From: Spirometra erinaceieuropaei
Taxonomy: Eukaryota > Platyhelminthes > Cestoda > Diphyllobothriidea > Diphyllobothriidae
Length of the DNA stretch: 64,000 bases
Assembly: GCA_902702965.1 (NCBI GenBank)
Contig: CACRXP010000001.1
Location: 2,958,159 to 3,022,158, forward strand
Reading direction: 5' to 3'
The translations under genes were made by a program, and so were the position numbers. Under the pieces are notes generated by a model. It was not told the origin of the DNA. It saw nothing but the letters and a program-made list of their open reading frames with translations, and made no database searches. This document shows positions 56,087 through 64,000 of this stretch, piece after piece (positions within the stretch are counted from its first letter, which is position 1; every line of letters starts with the position of its first letter).

Positions 56087-56998
56087 CTATGAACATTCAC
56101 GGCTCCCCCCTTCATCCGAGATCGTCGCAGGTGGTGTGATCACTGCTTGATGGCCGACATTCGAGTCGATAATTGCTGCAATTTCATCACGTGCGTTGGA
56201 TGTTGGCGTGATGATTGCTCGACCATCTGACGCACCGACCCCGGTGTTGGGAAAAGTGTTCAACTCTGCGCTCCCCGCATGGCTTGTTACTCCGCCTAGG
56301 CGAAATTTTAGCCCGCAGTATGGAGTGGGAAGATCGTTGCGCTTGTTGATGGACTGGGGGTCAGTAAACCATGATTCCAGTAGCTCCCGGCTCACGCGGT
56401 TGTCACCTCTTGCGAGAATTTCGGCCTAATCGAATTTAAATGTGTGGCCGGATCTCGTCGAATGAGCCGCAACTTGAGAGCTGGCGTCATTTCTGCGCAC
56501 CGCTGCCTCGTGTTCGGCCATTCTCGTTCGGAGCTGTCTTCCAGTTTCTCCGACGTAGTTGCTTTGTCCGCAACTGCACCAGATCCGATAAACGACTCCA
56601 GACGTTTCTAGCCGTGGCAGTGGGTCTTTCGGTTTCATGACCAGACGCCTGATGGTTGCCTCCGGTCTGTGTGTCACTCCAACCCCAAGTGGTGCGAGAA
56701 GGCGGCCGACAGCTTCCGAAACGTTCTTGACATACGGAAGTGCCCGCCAAGATTTGGTGTCCGTGCGGTTAGGCCTTTCGTCCCTTTTGCGTATGCACCG
56801 GTCGACAAAGTTGCGCGGGTAGCCATTGGCTTTGAAGACTCATCGGAGGTATTGTAGTTCGGCAATTTTGTCTTCCGGCTCACTGCAGTGCGTTTCGACA
56901 CGCCGATAGAGCGTCCTTACACAACTGCGTTTGTGGCTGATTGGATGGTTACTGTTGAAGTTCAGTACTTGCATCGTATTTGTCGCTTTCCTGAACAC
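56087..56998 (-). pseudogene. PLE reverse transcriptase thumb and GIY-YIG endonuclease
   Basis: One frame with two stops. It reads VFRKATNTMQVLNFNSNHPI, SHKRSCVRTLYRRVETHCSE (RT thumb), ELQYLR, a TGA, VFKANGYPRNFVDRCIRKRD, ALPYVKNVSEAVGRLLAPLG. Then comes the endonuclease: GVVYRIWCSCGQSNYVGETG (GIY as GVVY, YIG as YVG, with the Cys pair typical of PLEs), RQLRTRMAEHEAAVRR, SSQVAAHSTRSGHTFKFD, a TAG, LARGDNRVSRELLESWFTDP. R and E positions of the family are present. Only the two stops interrupt it, so this is the best preserved GIY-YIG in the window. Confidence 0.85.
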
Positions 56999-57016
56999 TT
57001 TGATTTCTGCTTTTTT

Positions 57017-57058
57017 GCCTCTGATGATGGATTCGAGTAGGAATCCGAAACGTCAGGC
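57017..57058 (+). ncRNA. Hammerhead ribozyme-like motif, copy 3
   Basis: Plus strand: GCCT (57017-57020), CTGATGA (57021-57027), T, GGATTC-GAGTAG-GAATCC (57029-57046, perfect 6-bp stem II), GAAA (57047-57050), C, GTC (57052-57054, cleavage expected after the C), AGGC (57055-57058, pairs with GCCT). The sequence between the cores, ACGT, is self-complementary and too short to fold alone, so activity might need a dimer. It lies in the inverted terminal copy. Confidence 0.65.
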
Positions 57059-57344
57059 TAATAAAGCTCTTGTCCCGGCGATCGTGTCTCCTTCTTCAAG
57101 ACTACTTCCTGGGACTCGTCTCTTCGCTTCTATTGGCAGTGCCTCTACATGTCCACCACAATACGTAACCCCGCAATATCTGGCAGTGGTCTTATTTGTG
57201 AAATAATGGCTTGCTAGCACGTATCCGTGTAGTTAATTACCACAATTTAGCCAGCATCAATGACTGTTGGCTTGATAATTCATTCAGCAGTTTGGGTCAC
57301 TGATACTGCCACTGGAATGAGTGTTCACCCACGTCTTATCCGCT

Positions 57345-57545
57345 AAGCAACTTACTATATCTCTCTTCTGGTCACTGCGTTTGTTAGTGGGCCGCCGGGC
57401 TGGAGATCTCTGTCTCGAGCCAGCCCTCGGGAAAATTCCAGAATTGTCAAATTTGAAGGTGTTGCCGGGTCACGTGGAATAGATTGCCACTTGGAAGTCG
57501 ATGCCACCCCTCTTCGCTGCCGCTGTGCGTGAGTGGCTTTAATTT
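57345..57545 (-). pseudogene. Decayed PLE GIY-YIG C-terminal fragment
   Basis: The minus strand shows DFQVAIYST, a stop, PGNTFKFDNSGIF and, in a nearby frame, SPARRPTNKRSDQKRDI. This resembles the SQVA.HST..GHTFKFD block and following region of the PLE at 56 kb. Strongly diverged; assignment tentative. Confidence 0.4.
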
Positions 57546-58089
57546 TGACTTATAGCTTCATGGGCCGTTTTAGGTGTTTTACAGGAGTTTATGGAGATAT
57601 TTTTTAAGAACGGCACCACTTAAATCAGGTTCTGCAATGGAACCCAGCTTCAGAATAATTCCAGAAAGCATTGGATGAAGGCCTACATCAAAGCTCATAG
57701 TCAGATTGAGAAGTATGTTGCCTAGCCCAACTCTACAGTGATGTTTGTCAGAACAGTATCTTTCCCCCGCCAATGCGCTCCTACAACGGGCTACTTGGGA
57801 GATGAGATGGACAAACACGGGGTCAGATTAGGGCACGGTAAGCGTTATCGGGCCTGCACACCACACAACAAACGTACCTAGGCGCAGGTTCATGCCGCGC
57901 CGGCCGTCAGACCGATGATAAACTCGGGCAGTTTGCTGTTGCTTAGGAGGGGTTAGAGAGAGTGTGGTCGACTCTGGGGACTCCGTCACCACGGCACTCA
58001 GCGCATGTTGCTCACTCTGAACAGTCGTGCGCACTTTTAAACTATTACAATGCGTCATAAGCTTCGTTTGGAATTCTGCCAAATGACGA
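57546..58089. other. Unassigned stretch
   Basis: Nothing recognised. Confidence 0.3.
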
Positions 58090-58450
58090 CATTACTCGGT
58101 CCGCCCCTCAGGAGGAAGCGTCAGGCTTCACTTACTCCTTCTCAATGTGGCCTCGTTCACCCCTATTCAAATAGCACCCAAGCTGTTCCCCCTTGTTATT
58201 TGTAAGAACGCTCAGACCATCGCGCGCGGGCCAGGCTTGTGTGCCATGTGCAGACAGGTTATTTCGCTTTTTCAGTCACTGCATTCAATCGCACCTCCGG
58301 TCTTTTTGACACCCTCTTGACACGGGTTTCACGTGGATGAGGTAGGAGAGAGTGCGCTAGATGTTGCGCAAGTCGACTACCGCCATAAACTAATTCGTCC
58401 ATGAGTCACCGTCCTTGCGACCACCATGCTGTTGTGTGCGATCGCTGAAC
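58090..58450 (+). repeat. Dispersed repeat family A fragment
   Basis: Contains CAGGCTTCACTTACTCCTTC, TCAATGTGGCC, CCGGTCTTTTTGACACCCTC, GTAGGAGAGAGTGCGCTAGA and CGACTACCGCCATAAACTAA, in the family order. Confidence 0.5.
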
Positions 58451-60139
58451 TCTCGTTCCCCGACAATTCCTAAATGACTTTTAAAGACTGTGTTTGTCTG
58501 GATAGCTGGCACCATTGGTAACCAACAGCCCTTTGATAAGAGGACTGCAGTCGCTTTACGAACGGATCGACTAAGGCGGAGGGAAAAGTTGCTTAAAACA
58601 AGGAGACACACCTATTTAAAAGACCAGCACACTTTACCATGCTCACCTACAGGTGACTAGTTTCGCATTTCATGGAGTCTCTGCAGGTAATACGGTTTTG
58701 TGCTGTCTACAGTTTTCTGTCTGGTCCCTTATATTGGCCTGTTTACTTGTTGGCATTATAGTTAGGTCCGAAGGAAACCTAACCTGCGGGAAAGTTATCT
58801 GAACAGAACGGGTCTGATCCGCCCATTGGTTTCACACAGACATTGACTTTAATATCGCAGTGTCCCGGAAATGGTCGTACCTGCTAATCTATCAAAAGCA
58901 GCCTCGTTGCACGAAAACCCCCGTACTTTACCGGGACTCTCGTTCCGCGTAACTGCAAGATCGGTAACTCGTCAGCTCTCCCAGTGTTTCCCATGTCAGC
59001 TGGAGCAACTCTGATTGCTATTTTGTACCCAATTATAATTCAGATTTATCGTAAAGGAATGCGTTTCAGTCAAAGGTTCACGCTTTCCCTCCCAGCAAAT
59101 CAAAATTGGCCTTTTGTGCATTCATGTAACTGTCAAGATTCCTCCGTGGAAGAAATGGATGGAGAACTGTCACAAGATCGTGAGACAGTCACACGTACGA
59201 ATATGTGTCCTGGACAGATGTCCGTCAATTCTAGTAAACGTTTTTTAGGGTATTGTGCCCTTAATGTCGTCTTGATCGTTGCTTAACATCTAATTGCTAT
59301 AGCAGGAGTTTGACGCCATACGGTAATTAAGATATTCCAGTTCACTGTGAATATATTTAACATCTTACGTTTAAGTATTTGAGGCTGAAAGTGGATGGTG
59401 TCGCCCAAATGTAAATGGTCAGAATTTGATGATCCCAGGAGAAGGACATGTAAAGAACAAAACGAGATGCTTGACAGTAAATTTTTGGGACAAATTTTGG
59501 TCATTTTTTCATTTTTTAGCTTTACTCATATATTTTAGCGGCCGGCGTGTTTGATCTAAAAATATGGACAATTCGATAATATCGGTTTTATTAAGCTCAG
59601 TTTGCAACCACGATTTAGCCGCAGGAGCGATCATCGGCCGTTGTCATAAAATTCTGTTACCGAATGCGTTAGCTTTGCAATCTCATTCCCGTTTGCCGCC
59701 TTTTTTAAACCTTCAACTTTAATTCTTTGTGATTTTGCAACCGCGATGGCCGATCATGCATTTATAATCCGGTACTGTTTAGGATCGCTTTTCTAGAAAG
59801 CATTGCAGGACAAGTATCTATTTTGCTACCTTAACGTTTAAATTGTTACGCTTAAGATGGGTTCTCCTCTTAAGTCTTCCTAGCTATCACGTCCCGAGAA
59901 GTGTTATCCAGCTGGCCAACATAACGTCCGATCTCCTCTTAGTCTGGCTGCTTGCAAGGTTGTTCCACAACACCGAGTACGCCCAGGGGATTGATGTCTG
60001 ACTGTCACATTTTGTTGCTATCACCTCGATCCACTATCCCGACAGTACCGACGGGCGAGATTTGGTTCTGCAGCCCCACTCGATTGATACCGTATGGTTA
60101 GCTTACTAAAAGAATATTAGTAAACATACCTAACTTAGC
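58451..60139. other. Unassigned stretch
   Basis: An open frame of 100 codons at 58984-59286 has no recognised domain; nothing else. Confidence 0.3.
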
Positions 60140-60540
60140 CACTCGCTGGGTTGGGAAGGAAAAGAGAGCGCAAGCAGAGCTCGAAGCACGCGCATGGAAG
60201 CGAGTGAAGGTGGCGTGTACACTCTCTCCCCCAGACACGGCCACTCGCTGGACTAAGAGGATGAGGAGGGCACAATCATAACTGGAAGAACACAAAGGGA
60301 ACCGTGTGGTAATTCGCAGTGCATGGCCACTGTAGTGGAACCGACGGAGTTTCCCACCATCCAAAGGATGCCATTAGCAAGCCTTCTTGGGCACTCGCTG
60401 GATTATGATAATAAAGAGGGCGCAAGTAGGCCTCCAGGCACGCGCAGAGAAAAGCATGTGAACTGATACCAGAAGTAACCAAGGCTGGCGTATAAGCACT
60501 CCTCCCCGTGGCACAGTCACTCACTGGATTAAAATGGTAA
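60140..60540. repeat. Degenerate tandem repeat with CACTCGCTGG phrase
   Basis: CACTCGCTGG (or CACTCACTGG) occurs at about 60140, 60241, 60391 and 60528. Each is followed by an A/G-rich stretch, then GAGGGCGCAAG-type words and CACGCGCA-type words. Units are about 100-150 bp and strongly diverged. Confidence 0.55.
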
Positions 60541-61859
60541 GAAAGATGTCAATAAGTGATGTTTGTAAAGTCAGCGTATTGGCATCTACTAAATTTATTT
60601 GAGACTCAGGTGGGGCTGCAGGATCAAACCTCGCCCACCTACAGTGAACCCCGCGCAGGTCGGACAGCATGCAACTCCACCTGTTAATTCAGGTTTGACC
60701 TATGCGAAAGTAGCTCGGCATTCACGTAGCATTGTCTGGATTTGTCGACCGACGTCTCTGTGACTACATTATAGACTGAAGACGACAACTGCCCTCTTTT
60801 GATCTGGCATCGACTCATTGTGGCGCACCACTCGACAAGGAAACGTCGGTCCGAGTCGGCGGACGACTAAAAACGTGCGGTCTAACGCACGGGATGTTTT
60901 ACCATGGCATGCATAGCTTTGTCTGCTTGATTCTCTACTTTTTTGATCGTTAAATCTTCACAGTGAATTTCTGATAAATTCGCATAGTTATGCAAATTTC
61001 CACTAGAGGATGAGGTCGAACTCATTGTGAGCAGAAACAGTTAGTTCATTTTTATTGCTTTGATGGGAGCGCCCTCCTCATTTACTAATTGCTCCAACCT
61101 TCACTGCAGGTGTCCAGTATCTTCTTTTCAATTGCCGACTACTTCAAGCTGCACAACAAACTATCTTGAAGTTTGTTGTGCAGCTCGTTTGGTATTCCTC
61201 TTGTTTGCCATTCAGCGCAACGGCTTCGGATTAATACGTTGGAAACGCGGAAACATCAGGTGAAAATATGTTGATATATTGTCATTCAGTTAATTATTGT
61301 GTAGAGTTCATCATGTTGAGGCATCTATCATCTGTCTAGATGTTAGCATGAAAACGAATTTGGTGAGCCAGAGTTCCGGGTTGCGGAAGGAAGAAGAGAA
61401 ATATATGCTGGGTCGGCAGGTATCAGGGGAATGGCGAGAGCCCCCTGGCGTTTTCCCGCATTACGGGAGGCTGGAAGTTTCTATCGGTACGATCGGTATG
61501 ATCGCAAAGTCGAGTCCTATTTTAGTTCTTTTTCACGCACTACCGCATCAGCAGACTGAGAAACGGTTGATATGTGGTGACCTTCCCATCCCCTGCCTAG
61601 ATTCTTCTATGACATCGCATGAGCAGCAAGCACAGTAAGGCGCTGTAAGCAGAAGGTGCGAAAACGGTTGATAAAGTACCCAACGAGGCAGGGGTGTTAC
61701 GTAAGTACGAAGTTTCTTTCGCTGTTTTTTTCCGGGTGCGTAGTTCAGGAGGCTCTGAACGCAATTTGATGTAATCTAGTCGTGCATAGGTATTTCCATT
61801 ACATTAACTACTACCAAAATAGAACCTTTAGAGAGAAATTTTCCATGATGCATAAAACC
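60541..61859. other. Mostly unassigned; contains a short inverted repeat
   Basis: 61147-61161 and 61171-61185 are perfect 15-bp inverted repeats (AGCTGCACAACAAAC) with a 9-nt loop. Nothing else recognised. Confidence 0.5.
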
Positions 61860-62020
61860 CTTCTCAAATTCCATTTTAAAAAAGGTCTATTTAGGTCTTA
61901 ACAAGTTTTTTAGCTTCCGAATACTTTTAAGCCCGATCTGTCGCTGTATTTTTGTTTAGGGTTCTCATTTTACACTTTTCACGTATGGACAGACATAAAT
62001 CCCCTTACGCCAACGGCTGA
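61860..62020 (+). repeat. Interior fragment of the long-TIR element, direct repeat 1
   Basis: Matches 63250-63418 (AGGTCTTAACAAGTTTTTTA, GCTTCCGAATACTTTTA, CCCGATCTGTCG, GGTTCTCATTTTACA, CACTTTTCAC.TATGGACAG). It also matches, more weakly, the interior of 10381-11372 near 10745. Confidence 0.55.
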
Positions 62021-63249
62021 TTTACAGACTGTGGGTTTCTATCCCTGGATTTAACATCTGAGTCGTTCGTAAGGTGACCAGCACAAGGCATAATGGTGAC
62101 TCGCAGTATCCACGGTACTTCGTTTTGCATGTTCCTGACTTGCACTATGCCCTACACCATAATGTTTAAAAGAATCTACCAGCGATCGGTTTTAGGAATG
62201 CTAGCAATTAACTTGCAACGACCAATTCCGAGAATTTCCGACCATGCACAAAAGAGCTAGAAGATAACAACGAACTGTAAAAACAATAGTCTTTACTGCT
62301 TTTCTTTTCATTATTATGACAACGAACTTTAAGGTTCATTTAAGTGCACGTGTAATGCAGTGCTTACCTGACAGCAGTGGTTAGAAAATGTATGAGATAA
62401 TTGAGGAACTGGGGCTGGTAATCATGTCGAAAACGGCCTACTACACCTAATTCGCTTTATCCACAAGCACCACAAATAGATTCAGTTTAAGATAAGGGAC
62501 CTGCAAAATTATAAGTCTCTTTTATTTATTGAACACCTTTAATTAGTACCGTGGTATTTGATTCAAATTGTAAAAGCAAAAAGTATTGTAGCAAAAACTG
62601 TTCTCGGAAAGAAACACTGGCATTGGGAGTGACCTCGAAAATTGACCCCAAAAGGCGTCTTGTCGGTGAATTTTAGACGGAAGAAGGATGATCGGTAGTC
62701 TCCGGTCAATCTTTTATTGGGGGACACAGATGGAAAAAGTTACCATAACGCGCAATCAAAAGTTTTACAGGAATCGATAGTTGCATTCGCTGTACGAAAA
62801 CGGGACTCAAAAATTCCTGTATTTAGCTACGATTGCCTATCGCCAAGGAATGCTAACAAACATCGAATAAATCTGCAAAACGTTTCGGTTGGAAGGACAA
62901 GCATAGGTAAAAATCTGAAAAAGAACCAGTTACATCTGGAGAGTAGTAAATAACAGGCTACAGAAGTCCAGTTCATTTACTTTCTACAGCATGTGACAAC
63001 AGTTAATTGAATTGGATGTTGTCCGAATGTTCAGATGCTTAATATAAAAGACGTCATTTTATTGTTTTGGTAACAAATAAAGGCGTATGCCTCAGAAACC
63101 CAAGTTGTCAGGTCTACTCACAAAACCCGGTGTCCATCGAGAAGGACTGGTGTTGCCGTAAACCACACTTTTGTATTCCGTGTCCATTTCTCTTGCGCTA
63201 GCTTAACGGCCGATGATAAGTCTCATGCAACGCTACCCGAAATCTTAAA
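62021..63249. other. Unassigned stretch
   Basis: An open frame of 78 codons at 62717-62953 is basic and unrecognised. Nothing else. Confidence 0.3.
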
Positions 63250-63680
63250 ATGCGTTCTCAAATTGCATTTCAAAAAGGTCTAGTAAGGTCTTAACAAGTT
63301 TTTTTCAGCTTCCGAATACTTTTAGGCCCGATCTGTCGTTGTACTTTTCTTTAAGGTTCTCATTTTACAAGACTTACACTTTTCACATATGGACAGGCAT
63401 AAATCCCCCTACGCCATTAAGAATATGTCATACAGGACTCGGAAAATCTCACGATGGACGCGGACCATGCTGTACACCTCATTAGAAGCACTAATAAACG
63501 GACAGATACGATGTTGTTAATTGGACAGTTCATATTCTAAAAATGTCATGATTGCAAACTTTTTAAAGACTAGATGATATTCCGTCTTCCAGTATTACAT
63601 TTGGCGAAAACATGATTTGCTTTCAAATGATTTCACAAGAGGGTAATTTTGACTATGTTTTCTATGCTTAGGAACCACGA
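63250..63680 (+). repeat. Interior fragment of the long-TIR element, direct repeat 2
   Basis: Longer than repeat 1. It includes GGACGCGGACCATGCTGTACA, matching the copy 1 interior near 10905, and CATGATTTGCTTTCAAATGA, matching 11065 and 23115. Confidence 0.55.
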
Positions 63681-63719
63681 TATACCATACTTGATAATAC
63701 ACGTATTAGCTAAGGGTCC

Positions 63720-63990
63720 AGACACGTGTTTTGACGATATTCTGCCGCTGAAAGACACAGCTGCAAAAGATGCGGCTCACCAATGATTCTCCCAGCGTTC
63801 CTCGTATGCTTTTCACGTAGATGCTCCAATTTTGAAATTGGGCTTTTTAAGTTTCCTAGTACTTAATCGCTAACTTTGAGTAGGCCAGTCTATTTGAGAC
63901 CTATAGACCCAGACTGAAATTTGCTGTTAATATTTGTGTCAAAGCCCACTAATCACTGCAGAGTAGCCGCGTAGTATTTGTGAATTGCCA
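63720..63990 (-). repeat. Decayed PENRRG-peptide repeat
   Basis: Reverse copy of the 39.1-39.4 kb element: GACGATATTCTGCCGCTG, GTAGATGCTCCAATTTTGA, GAGTAGGCCAGTCTATTTG, GCAGAGTAGCCGCGTAGTAT. The reading frame is broken. Confidence 0.45.
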
Positions 63991-64000
63991 ACGGGAAGCC

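Larger units (their letters stand above)
55925..57200 (-). mobile_element. 5'-truncated Penelope-like element with inverted terminal repeats
   Basis: 55925-56110 and about 57010-57150 are inverted copies of the same terminal sequence (ATACGATCGCTGG-ACAAGAGC against GCTCTTGTCCCGGCGATCGT). Between them, on minus, a single frame runs from about 56998 to 56087: RT thumb and GIY-YIG. The RT core is missing, so the copy is 5'-truncated. Both termini carry hammerhead-like motifs, in opposite orientation. An inverted extra terminal copy at the 5' junction is a known feature of PLE insertions. Confidence 0.8.

Noticed and set aside
56426..56677. GIY-YIG domain considered as a standalone nuclease or homing endonuclease
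   Set aside because: It is continuous in frame with a Penelope RT thumb and bounded by Penelope-type terminal repeats.
60140..60540. Considered as a CRISPR-like array
   Set aside because: Units are long, diverged and lack short identical repeats with unique spacers; the host is eukaryotic.

Overview
This window is draft eukaryotic nuclear DNA, repeat-rich, with a 51-base N gap at 37685-37735. Its single convincing ordinary gene is an intron-rich, minus-strand homologue of ODAD4/TTC25, the TPR subunit of the outer dynein arm docking complex. Two introns of 30 and 34 bp sit beside introns above 1 kb, and the rest is dominated by Penelope-like elements (PLEs) with GIY-YIG domains, RTE-like and CR1/Jockey-like LINE remnants and tRNA-derived SINEs. 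This mix fits a parasitic flatworm. I favour a large-genome tapeworm of the diphyllobothriidean type, but that assignment is inference and no taxon is proven by the sequence alone.

Layout: 1-14 kb is a patchwork of dispersed repeats. It holds a split PLE (1.16-4.2 kb), an RTE-like LINE remnant (6.9-7.8 kb) abutting tandem PLE terminal repeats, two blocks of a micro-exon-bearing gene-like repeat, and a 1-kb element with long inverted termini (10.4-11.4 kb). 14.6-15.9 kb is a PLE folded back on itself. 16-25 kb carries telomere-like arrays, SINEs, a palindromic repeat with a conserved peptide, and a second copy of the long-TIR element. 24.8-27.9 kb holds the best preserved copy of the micro-exon gene-like unit, interrupted by a short PLE. 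32.2-43.4 kb is the ODAD4-like gene; its introns contain LINE, SINE and other repeats. 45-50 kb is mostly unassigned sequence with a LINE 3' end, telomere-like repeats and a CR1-like fragment. 51.1-54.3 kb is a decayed RTE-like LINE interrupted by a small TIR transposon. 55.9-57.2 kb is a 5'-truncated PLE bounded by inverted terminal repeats. The last 7 kb is unassigned sequence and repeat fragments.

Two things stand out. First, six copies of an exactly 30-nt, phase 1-1 micro-exon (minus strand), flanked by splice-like AG and GT, are linked to a conserved phase-1 terminal exon; this looks like a dispersed, undescribed micro-exon gene family. Second, the PLE terminal repeats carry three copies of a hammerhead-ribozyme-like motif with an almost absent helix III, the type known to be associated with Penelope elements. 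No prokaryotic operon, CRISPR array, rRNA or standalone tRNA gene was seen.
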